Shown here: positions 8,499-19,000 of the stretch, one piece after another
Numbering within the stretch: position 1 is the first letter of the stretch
Layout: each line of letters begins with the position of its first letter
NCBI GenBank assembly: GCA_964628285.1
Contig: CAZVNP010000011.1
Location: 1-64,000 of the forward strand
Source of the DNA: JAPLDP01 sp964628285
GTDB lineage: Bacteria; Bacteroidota; Bacteroidia; Bacteroidales; JAGONC01
Length of the DNA: 64,000 nt
Direction: 5' to 3'
Made by a program: the position numbers and the translations under genes
The notes under the pieces: generated by a model
What the model was told of the DNA's origin: nothing
The model's input: only the letters and a program-made list of their open reading frames with translations
The model's database searches: none

Positions 8499-11400
8499 TC
8501 ACAAAAGAAGCAACTTACCCGTAATTACTTTCCCTTTGAGAATGATCCTGTAAAAGTAGATACCCCCGTTCAGGCTGTGTCTTACGTCATCAGTTCCGTC
8601 CCAGGTTATTGTGTGCATTCCTGGTGTGAGGACACCATTGAATAGAGTCACCACTTTGATCCCGTTGATGTCGAATATCTCAATGTTGACGAAACCGTTC
8701 TCTTGCATCAGCAGTTCACAAACGGCAGAGGAGGTGAAGGGATTAGGATTCCAGTGAACGGTGGCAGTTTGTGCCGGCGGTTCGTCAATGCATGTCACCG
8801 GCAGCAGGGCGAAGTCGAGCTGCGTGGTGTCATCATCGAGGATGACGGCATTCAGGCAAAGGGTGTCATAGGAAGGATGGAAAGCGCACAGATCATAGTT
8901 TCCCTGCGACAGTGACAGCACATAATGGCCCTGTTCGTTGGTCATGGTGACGCCTCCCACGGAGGCGGCTGCGATGGGAAGCCCCGTGGTGGAATCGGTA
9001 ACGGTACCTGTCACCACACCCATGTTCACGGGATTCACCGGCGGCATCGTGATCAGGTCGACCCATCCGCAGTCATATCCGGAGCTCATCGAAATATCTT
9101 TGTCATAGATCCATTTGAAGGTATGAGTGCCTGTGGTGACGGGATAGCTGTACAGGGCCCAGTCCTGTTCTCCCGACCACTGGCCCATCTGGGAATCATC
9201 AATATAAAACTGCAGAAAATCGTACCCTGTCTCAGAAGATACCTTGCCATAAAAGGATATGCTTCCGTTGGCGACGACATCAAGGGTCAGGTCGAGCATG
9301 GAGGTCTGCAGGTCATCAATACCGCCTGATCTGACACAGTAGTCGCCTTCATACACATTCTGCCCGGTGATGAACCATGGGGCGTTCCCGCCCTGTTGCC
9401 AGTCGAAGAGGCTGAAATCGCCCGTCTCCCAGTTTTCGACGATCTGCCCCACGGTGAAGGGCATCTCATATGAATTGGAGTAGCTTCCTTCGTTGGCGGT
9501 GACGGTCAGCAGGAAAGAAAAATTATACCCCTGGGGTGTGAGAGCATTGGCCGTCAGCGAGAATACGGCCATGGCTGTCTGTCCCTGGGCCAGATCGCCG
9601 AAGGAGGCATCGGCCTGGGTCACGGTGATGAACGGCGCGGTGGTGGTGAGTGCCCCCGTGGTGTTGAAGGCCGTGGTGTTGCCATTGTTTCTGAGGGTCA
9701 CCGTCAGGCCGACCGTCTCGCCGGGGTCAATGCGGCCATTGCCGTTACCCGTTTCGTCGTCGACGGCATATCCATACAGGGCGATATAGACCCCCTGAGC
9801 CGGGCCGGCGGCTTCGATGGCGTCGAGGTCGAAGCCGGCGTCGGGTGCGGTGGCCTGTCCGTCGCCGTCGTCCACGATCCTGAAGAACTGCACTTCGACG
9901 ATGCCGGCATTCATCAGGTCGAAACCTGTCGTACCCATACCGGCTCCCAACAGGATCCAGGGCCCGTCCATGCTCTGGCCGGCATAACAGGTGTATCCCT
10001 CAGGGGAGGTGTCACCCTCGTAAACGGTGATGTCCTCGCCGGGGCCGTCGGCGACGGGTGTCTGCATGTCGACGATAAGCCACCCGTTCTTACCGATAGA
10101 ATAATTCACATTGTCGTGAAGTCCCAGGATGGCCGTCGTGTTGCCTTCGTCAGAGAAGTTGTTGCCCGGTATCTGACAGGCTACCAGTTTATAGACCGTA
10201 TGGCTTTCTTCCGGTTCGAGCTGGAAATCGGTGACCGTCGTGCCGCCGGCCGTCACGGTCACGCCGCTGACCGTCTGCGGGGCATAACCGTTGGCGGTCA
10301 CCCTGACGGTGTAAGTTCCGGGGAGGACATATTTATGATAATCGCCGGCCGTGGGATCGGTATAGGCCGGGTAATAATCATCGACAAAGACGATGGCGGT
10401 TACCGGGGCGCCGCTGGCAGCGTCGGTGACGGTTCCTGCGAGACCGTAACCGGCCTCTTCGATCATCGCCAGCATAGCCGGTTTGTTATAGTTGTAATAC
10501 AGGGCTATCTGTGAGGCAGGGGGTTGTTTCATGTTGGAGATCTCTATGGTCCAGCTCACGGCGCCCATGACACCGTAGGCGGCATCCTTGGAGCTGCCGT
10601 TGATGGGGTACATGCCCGTATAACCCTGTTCATAGGGCAGGCCGGCATATCCTGACGTGGTGGAGTAAATCTGCGCCAGGTGATGGAGGTGGGCCTCGTC
10701 GGGGCAGGCATTGGGGCGGTAGCTCCAGGGATAGGCCAGAAATTCGGTGCCGCTGTGGTAGCTGGTATAGACCACGGGCTGCAGGGTATACAGGCATTCC
10801 CTTAGGCCCCGGCTCTCGGGCTCCGTGAAGGGGGCATTGCAGCCGTCCCAGGCATCCCACATATAACCCCAGTTGCGGTTGAGGTCGATGCCGGCGGCGT
10901 TCTCGCGCGTCATGTTGGCACGGCCGTCGGGGTTGACCATGAGATACAGCCAGATCTCCCGGTGGTCGATGAGGTCGGTGATGTAAGGATCCACGCCATA
11001 GGCCAGGCAGAGATCACGTGCAAAACGGATGAGGTTTTCGGAGCCGCCTATCTCATCGCCATGGATGCCGCCGTCGAACAGCACTTCGGGTTCATCCCCA
11101 TCGTCCGTCACGTTGTCGCTGATCTTCAGCGCCGCCAATTGACGTCCCTGAATAGAGGTGCCGAACAGATATTTGTGGCAAATCAGCGGGAAGTTCTCCG
11201 ACAGGCTGTCGGCCAGGTCAATGATCTGCTGATAGGTATGATAGGCGTCACGGTTCACCCAGAAATCCTTAAAATGGGCGTTCATATCCTCATGGACGAT
11301 CTCGTAATGCAGTCCGAGGCGGTCGATTTTTTCCAGTTCCGGCGGGATGACATAGACCACGGCAATCCAACCACAGGGCTCATAACCGCCGTCAAGTCTG

Positions 11401-11564
11401 TTGGGATAGATATCACCGTTGAGGTGAAGGTCATACAGTTTTTGAGCGGCCTGCCGATCGGGCAGGTCGACTTTCACCTCCATTTCTTTATTGCGCCAGC
11501 CGGGCTGGCTGCGGAGGATGACGGTGAAAAGCATCAAAAGGGAAAGGAGTAAGATGTATCTCAT
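8499..11564 (-). CDS. Secreted M14 zinc carboxypeptidase with T9SS sorting domain
   Basis: 1021 residues, probably a surface or secreted metallo-carboxypeptidase releasing C-terminal residues from peptides. A signal peptide spans 1-19. The M14 domain (about 105-365) shows the zinc ligands H168 and E171 in GGIHGDEIG, H270 in SYHSGTEF and the general base E341 in SWTIEIS; substrate-site block NPDGRAN and DLNRNWG are present, so it looks active. Then follow a carboxypeptidase-regulatory-like beta-sandwich (about 373-455), a region with a MAM/jelly-roll-like fold (about 690-850), a second regulatory-like domain (about 855-925) and a FlgD-like T9SS sorting domain (NPFTSSAVCEL ... LNGGIYFYRI). It lies upstream of the T9SS pair on the same strand, 25 bases downstream of the ROK gene. 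Confidence 0.88.
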   Translation of the reverse strand: MRYILLLSLLMLFTVILRSQPGWRNKEMEVKVDLPDRQAAQKLYDLHLNGDIYPNRLDGGYEPCGWIAVVYVIPPELEKIDRLGLHYEIVHEDMNAHFKDFWVNRDAYHTYQQIIDLADSLSENFPLICHKYLFGTSIQGRQLAALKISDNVTDDGDEPEVLFDGGIHGDEIGGSENLIRFARDLCLAYGVDPYITDLIDHREIWLYLMVNPDGRANMTRENAAGIDLNRNWGYMWDAWDGCNAPFTEPESRGLRECLYTLQPVVYTSYHSGTEFLAYPWSYRPNACPDEAHLHHLAQIYSTTSGYAGLPYEQGYTGMYPINGSSKDAAYGVMGAVSWTIEISNMKQPPASQIALYYNYNKPAMLAMIEEAGYGLAGTVTDAASGAPVTAIVFVDDYYPAYTDPTAGDYHKYVLPGTYTVRVTANGYAPQTVSGVTVTAGGTTVTDFQLEPEESHTVYKLVACQIPGNNFSDEGNTTAILGLHDNVNYSIGKNGWLIVDMQTPVADGPGEDITVYEGDTSPEGYTCYAGQSMDGPWILLGAGMGTTGFDLMNAGIVEVQFFRIVDDGDGQATAPDAGFDLDAIEAAGPAQGVYIALYGYAVDDETGNGNGRIDPGETVGLTVTLRNNGNTTAFNTTGALTTTAPFITVTQADASFGDLAQGQTAMAVFSLTANALTPQGYNFSFLLTVTANEGSYSNSYEMPFTVGQIVENWETGDFSLFDWQQGGNAPWFITGQNVYEGDYCVRSGGIDDLQTSMLDLTLDVVANGSISFYGKVSSETGYDFLQFYIDDSQMGQWSGEQDWALYSYPVTTGTHTFKWIYDKDISMSSGYDCGWVDLITMPPVNPVNMGVVTGTVTDSTTGLPIAAASVGGVTMTNEQGHYVLSLSQGNYDLCAFHPSYDTLCLNAVILDDDTTQLDFALLPVTCIDEPPAQTATVHWNPNPFTSSAVCELLMQENGFVNIEIFDINGIKVVTLFNGVLTPGMHTITWDGTDDVRHSLNGGIYFYRIILKGKVITGKLLLL

Positions 11565-11588
11565 TTAAGCGGTGCTGTTTGAAATTTT

Positions 11589-12689
11589 TTATTTATCCAG
11601 GGCGTTCAATGCGAAGGCATAGGCCCCCACCGATACCGCGCGGCTAGTACCCAGACGGCGGAACCCCACGCCGATGCGTTTCAGCGGGTCGTATGTCAGG
11701 GTCTTATTGCTGAAGGGCACCTTAATTTCGCGGGTGTCACCGGTCAGGAAGAGCTCGAGGTCATCATGATCTTCCAGGTTGTAGGCTTTTATTTCCATAC
11801 GTGGCAGGGCGCCACCCTGAAAGGTGTCGTAAGCTGTGTTCATCTCCTGCACCAGCCGTGACAGGAACAGGGGGTAGGCGCGTGCCAGTCCGCCGCCGAT
11901 GACCACCAGTCCGTCGACTAAGGTGATGGCATTGGCGAAAGCGTCGCCGGCGACGACGGCCAGCTCCTCATAGGCCCTGACGGCTGCCTGCCGGTGGCCG
12001 GATTTCAGTCCCATACCTATCTCATAGATGTCTTTGGGTGACATGGCCGAATGATCGCCTGACTCCCTGGCATAGACGCGCTGCACACCACGTATGCTGG
12101 TACTTTCCTCCACGCTGTAATTGCCGTAGAGTTTATTGCGCATGCGGTTGATCTCACCCTGGGCCGAATTGTCGCCTGTGAACAGCTCGCCTTTGGTGAC
12201 GATGCCGCCCCCGAAGCCGGTGCCGAAGGTGGCGCCGAAGAGGTTGTGGTAGCTCTTGGGGCTGCCACGTTGTGCCAGCAGGTCGTTGATCTCCGGCAGC
12301 AGGCCCGCCAGGGCTTCACCATAGGCAAAGAGGTCACCGTCGTTGTTGATGAAAACAGGTATGCCGAACTTTTCCCGCAACGCCGGGCCCAGAGCCACAC
12401 CGCCACGGAAGGTGGGCAGGTTCTCCAGATCATCGATGATACCTTTGTCGTAGGCGGCAGGACCCGGGAAAGCAAAGCTGATGGCGACAGGAGGGTCTTT
12501 CAGCTGATCTTTCACCCGGACGAAACCATCGAAAATGGTGCTGATAACCTGCCGCAGGGTGGCATGATGGGCGGGGAGAATGTAAGGGGAGAGTATTTCT
12601 TTCTCACCCTGAACGGCGTTGAAAACTAAGTTGGTGCCGCCGGCATCCAGCGTCATCACAATGCGTTTGTCTTGGCTGTAACGTCCCAT
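11589..12689 (-). CDS. ROK family sugar kinase
   Basis: 366-residue cytoplasmic ROK-family protein, likely an ATP-dependent hexose kinase (glucokinase-like). Evidence: phosphate-binding LDAGGTNLVF near residue 14, catalytic Asp in FINNDGDLFAYGE near 116, a glycine-rich FGTGFGGGIV near 155, and the adenine-site VVIGGGLA near 263. The usual zinc-binding Cys cluster of ROK proteins (CxCGxxGC) is missing; the segment after GEINRMRN diverges, so substrate range may differ. No N-terminal helix-turn-helix, so not a ROK repressor. Followed by the M14 peptidase gene with 24 bases between, possibly co-transcribed. Confidence 0.8.
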   Translation of the reverse strand: MGRYSQDKRIVMTLDAGGTNLVFNAVQGEKEILSPYILPAHHATLRQVISTIFDGFVRVKDQLKDPPVAISFAFPGPAAYDKGIIDDLENLPTFRGGVALGPALREKFGIPVFINNDGDLFAYGEALAGLLPEINDLLAQRGSPKSYHNLFGATFGTGFGGGIVTKGELFTGDNSAQGEINRMRNKLYGNYSVEESTSIRGVQRVYARESGDHSAMSPKDIYEIGMGLKSGHRQAAVRAYEELAVVAGDAFANAITLVDGLVVIGGGLARAYPLFLSRLVQEMNTAYDTFQGGALPRMEIKAYNLEDHDDLELFLTGDTREIKVPFSNKTLTYDPLKRIGVGFRRLGTSRAVSVGAYAFALNALDK

Positions 12690-12769
12690 ATGTTAAATGT
12701 TTTAGCCGATTTAATTGAGCTGCGAGCTTTGGGCTTTGAGTTATGAGATACAAGGACCTCATCCCCAAA

Positions 12770-12800
12770 CCCCTTCTCCTTTAGGAGAAGGGGCTTTTTA
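12770..12800 (+). terminator. Strong GC-rich hairpin with T-tract (repeat-like terminator)
   Basis: CCCCTTCTCC (12770-12779), loop TTTA, GGAGAAGGGG (12784-12793), then CTTTTT. A perfect 10-bp stem plus T-run gives a classical intrinsic terminator on the plus strand. Neighbouring genes are on the minus strand, where the trailing sequence is GGGGTTTGGGG, so it may be a mobile repeat rather than the terminator of polA. Confidence 0.55.
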
Positions 12801-12820
12801 TGGAAGAACTTTTCAACTCC

Positions 12821-12890
12821 TGACTGACGACTGATGACTGATGACTGATGACTGATGACTGACGACTGATGACTGATGACTGATGACTGT
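12821..12890. repeat. Heptanucleotide tandem array (tgactga x10)
   Basis: Ten consecutive 7-bp units, mainly tgactga with two cgactga variants, end one base before the polA stop codon. The same heptamer in degenerate form lies inside the coding sequence at 55241-55286. Confidence 0.9.
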
Positions 12891-12891
12891 C

Positions 12892-15687
12892 TCAGTGTGC
12901 GTCAAGCCAGTTCTCCCCCGTCTTCATCTCCACCTCCATGGGCACGGTCGTCGGTATAGCGGTTGTCATCTTTTCGCGGATGACAGGCTTGATGATCTCC
13001 ACCTCCTCTTTGGGAACATCGAACACGAGCTCGTCGTGTACCTGGAGGATCATTTTTGTCTCCAGCTTGCTTTTTTGAAATTCATTGAAGATGTTAATCA
13101 TGGCTATCTTGATCATGTCGGCGGCGGAGCCCTGGGCCGGTGCGTTGATGGCATTGCGTTCGGCGAAGCCTCGCACGACAGCGTTGCCTGAGTTGATATC
13201 GCGTATGTAACGTCGGCGTTTCATCATGGTCTCAACGTAGCCGTACTTTTTTGCAAAAGCGATGGTGTCGACCATGTATCTTTTTATCCCGGGGTATTTG
13301 ATGAAATACTGGTTGATCAGGTCGGCCGCCTCTTTCCGGGGTATATTGAGGCGTTCCGACAGTCCGAAGGCGGAGATGCCGTATATGATGCCGAAGTTCA
13401 CCATTTTGGCGCGGCGGCGCATTTCGCCGGTGACCTCGTCAAGGGCGACGCCGAACACCCTGGCGGCAGTAGAGGCGTGGATGTCCAGACCCCGGCGGAA
13501 AGCTTCGCCCATAGCTTCATCACCGCTTATCTCGGCGATGATGCGCAATTCGATCTGGGAATAGTCGGCCGAGAGAAGGAGGTGGTTGTCGTCACGGGGT
13601 ATAAAAGCTTTCCGGATCTCACGGCCCCTCTCTGTGCGTACCGGTATGTTCTGCAGGTTGGGGTTGTTGGAGCTGAGCCGGCCCGTGGCCGCCACCGCCT
13701 GGTTGAAAGAGGTGTGGATACGGCCTGTACGGGGGTTGATCAGCTGAGGCAGGACATCCACATAGGTTGATTTCAGCTTGGTCAGCGAACGGTAGTCCAG
13801 AATGTTCTGAATGATGGGATGCCTGCCCGACAACTTCATCAGCACATCCTCGCTGGTGGAGTATTGCCCCGTGCGGGTCTGCCTGGGATTGTCGGAGATC
13901 TTTAATTTCCCATAAAGGATTTCGCCCAGCTGCTTGGGTGAGGCGATGTTAAACTCTTCCCCCGCCATATCCTGTATGGTCTTTTCCAGCTCTTTGATCT
14001 CCTGTTGCAGTTGTACCGAATAGCCCTTCAAAATGGCGGGATCGAGCTTGATACCTTCGGCTTCCATGCATGCCAGGACAGGTACCAGAGGCATCTCGAT
14101 GTCATCAAACAGCCTGAGCGTGTTGGTCTCCTTTAACATAGGTGCAAAGAGCTCCCTGAGCTGCAGGGTGACATCGGCATCCTCGGCGGCGTAATCCTTT
14201 ATGGTTTCATAATCGACCGTTCGCATGCTGAGCTGCGCGGTGCCTTTTTTACCGATCAGGTGCTCGATGCTGACAGGCGTGTAGGTGAGATAGGTCTCGG
14301 CGAGGAAATCCATGTTGTGGCGCATGTCGGGCTGCAACAGGTAATGGGCCAGCATGGTATCGAATAATTTCCCTTTGACGTTGATGTTGTACCACCTGAG
14401 CATCAGCATGTCGAATTTGATGTTCTGCCCTGTTTTTTCTATGGAAGTATCTTCGAAGAGGCTTCTGAATTCGTTTAGGACCCCGCAGGCTTCGTGATAG
14501 CTTTCGGGAATGACGACATACCAGGCTTCATGGGGTCTGACGGCGAAAGACATGCCCACCAGCTCCGAACTGTTGGGATCCAGCCCCGTGGTTTCGGTGT
14601 CAAAGCAAATGTTCTTCTGTTCCTTCAGCATCGCTATGAGCTTCTGTCTTTTCTCTTTGGTGTCGACGAGATGATACTGGTGTGGCGTGGTATGAATGGT
14701 TTTCTTTTCCGTGGCTTGTCCGGTTTCGTCGTGACTTTCAGTCTCGCCGGCAGAGAAGAGGTCTTGGGCCTGTTCCGTCTCGGTGGTTGCAGGCATCGCC
14801 TTTTCTTCAAGCTCCGGCAGTACCCTGGCGGCAAAGCTCCTGAACTCGAGTTCCCTGAAAAGCTCTTTCAGAGCCGGGATATCGGGCCCGGTCAGACGGA
14901 GATGCTCTTCCTCAAAATTGACGGGTACATCAAGGATGATGGTCGCCAATTTTTTCGAGAACAGAGCCTGTTGTTTATGAGTGGCGACAATTTCTTTCAG
15001 CCGTCCTTTCAGCTTCTCCTCATGATTGATGACCTCTTCCACGGAACCGAATTCATTTATCAGCTTTTTGGCCGTGACGTCACCCACATTAGGCAGGCCC
15101 GGAATGTTGTCGGAGGCATCGCCCATCAAACCCAGAATGTCGATGACCTGAACGGGATTTTTGATGTCATACTTCCTGCATATCTCGTTCACGCCCAGCA
15201 CCTCGGGTTTATCTCCCATGCGACCCGGTTTGTATATAAAGATCCGGTCGGATACCAGTTGTCCGAAGTCCTTATCGGGAGACATGATGAAGGTGGTGAA
15301 CCCATGTTTTACGGCTTTCCGGGCCATGGTCCCGATGATGTCATCGGCTTCATAGCCCTCGAGTTGCAGGATGGGGATGTTGAAAGCTTCCAGGAGCCGG
15401 ATGATATAGGGTATGGACTTGGCGATGTCTTCGGGCATCTCTTCACGGTGGGCTTTATACTCGACGAATTCTTCATGCCGCAGGGTGGGACCACGGGAGT
15501 CGAAGGCAACGCCCAGATGTGTCGGTTTCTCATTTTTGATCACATCCCACAGGGTGTTGGCAAATCCCAGAATAGCCGATGTGTTCAGGCCGTATGACGT
15601 CATCCGGGGGTTCTTGCTGAGGGCAAAATAGGCTCTGTAGATCAGAGCCATCGAGTCGAGCAGGAAAAGTTTCTTGTCCTGGGTCAT
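12892..15687 (-). CDS. polA: DNA polymerase I
   Basis: 931 residues, the normal length in Bacteroidota; repairs DNA and removes Okazaki primers. Domains: 5'-3' exonuclease (1-290, LLDSMALIYRAYFAL, EADDIIG, DKDFGQL, GLMGDASDNIPG), 3'-5' exonuclease (about 335-525, FDTETTGLD, GQNIKFDML, YAAEDADVT, all acidic ligands present so proofreading should work) and family A polymerase (about 550-931) with motif A DYSQIELRI (Asp near 708), motif B RRRAKMVNFGIIYG and motif C QVHDELV (near 884). The start MTQDKKLF at 15687 is preferred to the ATG at 15723, because a TATCTTTG promoter box lies between them and relatives start here. Confidence 0.96.
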   Translation of the reverse strand: MTQDKKLFLLDSMALIYRAYFALSKNPRMTSYGLNTSAILGFANTLWDVIKNEKPTHLGVAFDSRGPTLRHEEFVEYKAHREEMPEDIAKSIPYIIRLLEAFNIPILQLEGYEADDIIGTMARKAVKHGFTTFIMSPDKDFGQLVSDRIFIYKPGRMGDKPEVLGVNEICRKYDIKNPVQVIDILGLMGDASDNIPGLPNVGDVTAKKLINEFGSVEEVINHEEKLKGRLKEIVATHKQQALFSKKLATIILDVPVNFEEEHLRLTGPDIPALKELFRELEFRSFAARVLPELEEKAMPATTETEQAQDLFSAGETESHDETGQATEKKTIHTTPHQYHLVDTKEKRQKLIAMLKEQKNICFDTETTGLDPNSSELVGMSFAVRPHEAWYVVIPESYHEACGVLNEFRSLFEDTSIEKTGQNIKFDMLMLRWYNINVKGKLFDTMLAHYLLQPDMRHNMDFLAETYLTYTPVSIEHLIGKKGTAQLSMRTVDYETIKDYAAEDADVTLQLRELFAPMLKETNTLRLFDDIEMPLVPVLACMEAEGIKLDPAILKGYSVQLQQEIKELEKTIQDMAGEEFNIASPKQLGEILYGKLKISDNPRQTRTGQYSTSEDVLMKLSGRHPIIQNILDYRSLTKLKSTYVDVLPQLINPRTGRIHTSFNQAVAATGRLSSNNPNLQNIPVRTERGREIRKAFIPRDDNHLLLSADYSQIELRIIAEISGDEAMGEAFRRGLDIHASTAARVFGVALDEVTGEMRRRAKMVNFGIIYGISAFGLSERLNIPRKEAADLINQYFIKYPGIKRYMVDTIAFAKKYGYVETMMKRRRYIRDINSGNAVVRGFAERNAINAPAQGSAADMIKIAMINIFNEFQKSKLETKMILQVHDELVFDVPKEEVEIIKPVIREKMTTAIPTTVPMEVEMKTGENWLDAH

Positions 15688-15708
15688 GCTGTTGGAATTG
15701 GTAACCCG

Positions 15709-15716
15709 CAAAGATA
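15709..15716 (-). promoter_or_regulatory. -7 promoter box of polA
   Basis: TATCTTTG on the minus strand matches TAnnTTTG exactly, giving a transcript start near 15702, 15 nt before the ATG at 15687. No convincing TTTG -33 box. Confidence 0.45.
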
Positions 15717-15728
15717 CAAACAATGGGA

Positions 15729-16092
15729 CTATTCCACCAGGATTTCATCGGCGAATACCCAGGTCGAGTTAACAATGTGACTATCAGCACCGGGAGGATT
15801 TTCGGGATTTTCCGCTGTTATGTTGATGTATCTGGCTTTCACCAAGCCGAGTGTGGCTGTGAAATTATGTAGGGGTCTTGATTTCGGGCGTGAAGGATGC
15901 CGGGCAGTAATTGACCCTCATCTTATCGAAGCGTTTGTACTGTGTATGGAGGCGTGCCAGGAAGTCGTCCCAGTTACGTTGCGTTTTTTGTGACCACAGA
16001 ACCTCTGCCAGGGCGGTCATTCTGGGTACGGCCATGTATTCGGCATGGGCAGGTGTGGGCCTGGTAGTAGTGGACGTGATTTGGTCGTTTCT
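15729..16092 (-). pseudogene. GH20 beta-N-acetylhexosaminidase remnant (C-terminal)
   Basis: Directly after the lacZ stop codon (16093-16095), and in the same frame, lies a stretch reading ...RPTPAHAEYMAVPRMTALAE VLWSQ..., the hallmark C-terminal end of the GH20 catalytic domain, up to a TAA at 15865-15867. The +1 frame then continues (PLHNFTATLGLVKARYINIT ... WVFADEILVE) to a TAG at 15729-15731, matching the discoidin-like tail of GH20 enzymes. So about 115 codons remain, split by a frameshift near 15868-15880, with the N-terminal four-fifths of the gene absent. The remainder was presumably lost by deletion or fusion with the lacZ 3' end. It has no start codon of its own, and I infer no function. 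Confidence 0.8.
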
Positions 16093-19000
16093 TTACCTTA
16101 ATCCGTCGGTCTGATACACCCTTTTACCGATAATCGCGGCATCTTCTCTTCCTGTGAGAGGGATCAACCGGTATGAATAGCTATAGCTTTGTGCGGGCAG
16201 ACGGTATTGTGGCAGTGGTCCGGAGCCCCAGCTGTCGATACCGCCGACACCCTGCTGCTTGTCATCGACATTGATCTCGACATATTTCTCCGGCACCAGG
16301 TCGATGGTGTGACGGTAGTTTTCTTTTGTCCCCTGGTCGAGGTCGCCGACGGCATAGTGTAACGCCGAGAGGCCTATGAGCGGCATGCCGGCGATCATCA
16401 GGCCCTGCCCGCGGTCGTCGGTCAGGGTCATCCAGCGGACGTCGGTTTTATAGCCGTTCTCCTGTGGGCGTATATACGGGAAATACTGGTCGGTGACCGT
16501 GCTTTCATATATCCCGACAAAAGCGGATGAGTTCCTGTCGCAATAATTTTCCCCGGGCCCGCGGCCATACCATTTGATGTGTTCAAATTGCCCGGGCAGC
16601 CGCAGTGTCATGCCGAAGCGGGGCAGCTCGGGAAGATCGTTTTTGTTGGGGGGTAACACCTTCTCAAACACATACACGTCACCGGGTGCGGTGATGATGT
16701 AACGGGTATGGCACGAGGAGCCTGAGGCAGGCAGCTTGTACAGGACATCGACCCAGACCTCGTTATCACTGATTTTTTTAGCTTTGAAGGATACGATCTG
16801 CCTGGTGTAACTGTCATCTTTCCATACCTTGCAGCGGGTGTCCATGCCGTTACCAAAGTCATTGTCTGTGGGAGCGCGCCAGAAGTTGGGCTGGGGACCC
16901 CGTGCTATGAGTTCCGTTTGATTATAAAGCCATGACATGATGGTGCCGCTCTGGCGGTCGAAGGTGATCTTGAAACGATTGCCGGTGATCTCCGGGTTGT
17001 TGCCCTTGTCGCTCAGCTGCAGCTTGCCGGCAACAGGGATGGGGATGGTCGACAGGTCGGAGTAAAAAGGCATCCTGATCTGCTCGGCGGCGATCTCGAA
17101 TCCTTTCGGTATGAGAGGTCTTTTATCCCTGGTGGTGACACTGAAATTCAGGAAATATTCATCTCCCGGGGTGCGGTTGATGGCGGGCAGAGGGAGACTG
17201 TAGTTTTTTACGGTATGAGGGGCGATATCCGGCTTTTCGATAACGCTGTCAGCAATGACCTTACCGTCCCGTAACAGTTGCCAGTGGATATCGCAGGAGT
17301 CAAGGCCGGTGAAATCATAGTTGTTCCTAATGCCGACTCTTCCGACCGCCAGATTGACGGGTGTAAAGCTCACGTATTGATATACTTTTTTGACCTCTTG
17401 CAGGGCGGGGTGGGGTGTACGGTCGGCCGACACGAGGCCGTTACAGCAAAAGTTACCGTCGGAGGGCACATCCCCTTTACCAAAATCACCGCCATAGCCG
17501 AAGTATTCCCTGCCTTGCTCATCTTTCTTCAGCAGACCCTGGTCCACCCAATCCCATATGCATCCACCCTGAAGCTGTGGAGCACCTTCGATGATATTCC
17601 AGTATTCCTTGAGGTTACCCGTGCTGTTGCCCATGGAGTGTTCATATTCACACATGATCAGCGGACGTGTCTGCACGCCCCTGGCATAGTCGGCCAGATC
17701 CCCGGGTGGGGGGTACATGGGGCAGTAAATATCCGTATGACGGCCTATACCGGCCCTTTCATACTGCACCGGCCGTGACGGGTCACGGCGGTGCAGCCAT
17801 TTAAAGCAGGTATCGAAATTGACACCGTCACCGGCTTCATTGCCCATGGACCAGATGATAACCGAAGGGTGATTCTTGTCGCGTTCCACCATCCCTTCCA
17901 CCCTGTCGAGGTGCGCCTGCATGAATAACGGGTTATTCCCCAATGTCCTGTTGGTGTCATAACCCATCCCGTGCGACTCGATGTTGGCCTCATCGATCAG
18001 GTAGAGACCATAACGGTCGCAGAGGTCATACCACCGCGGATCATCAGGGTAATGGCTGGTCCTGACTGTGTTGATGTTGTTTTGCTTCATCATCATGATG
18101 TCTTTTTTCATGGAAGCTTCAGAGATGACATGGCCGGTCACCGGGTCATGTTCATGGCGGTTGACACCTTTGATGAGCACGGGCACACCGTTGATCAGCA
18201 GTTGCCCTTTCCTGATCTCACTGCTTCTGAATCCGACCTTACAGCTCAGGGCTTCAATGGTTTGATCTTCATGGGTGAGTGTCAGGACAAGCGTATAAAG
18301 GTAGGGCATCTCCGCACTCCATTTTTTGACATTCGCGAGGGGGATGATATAGTTGTACTGGTTACCGAATATGGTGTCAGGTCTTATTTTATCGAATATG
18401 GTCACGACCGGATCTTTTGAAGGATCATCATATAATTTGGCATTGAAGTATATAAGGCCTGAGGGTATGTGAAGGCTTTTGACGATGGAAGCGTCAAGAC
18501 TGAAGACGCCGTCCTGGTAATTATTGGTCAGGCTGGTGCTGACAAAATAGTCACCGATATAAATCGAGGGCAGGGCGTACAGATAGACGTCGCGTTCGAT
18601 GCCGCTGAGACGCCAGAAGTCCTGGCATTCGAGGTAGGAGCCGTCCGACCAGCGGAATATCTGTACGGCGAGGAGATTGTCGCCATCCCTGAGCAGGTCG
18701 GTGATGTTGAACTCGGCGGGCAGCTTGCTGCCCTTGGCAAATCCGGCGTACTGCCCGTTCACCCAGACATACATGGCCGATTTGATATCGCCGAAATGGA
18801 GGATCACCTGCCTGCCGTGCCACTCTTGGGGAATGGTGAAGGTGGTGCGGTACGATCCCACGGGATTGTCGTCATGCGGCACATACGGGGGTTGGGGATC
18901 GGAGGTGAATTCGTAACTGCTGTTGACATAAATGGGAATGCCGTAGCCCTGCAGCTCCCAGTTGGCAGGTACCACGATCTCCTTCCATTTCTTGTCGTTA

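Noticed and set aside
14494..15597. 367-codon plus-strand frame opposite polA
   Set aside because: Antisense artefact of polA; no domain, and all motifs fit the minus strand.
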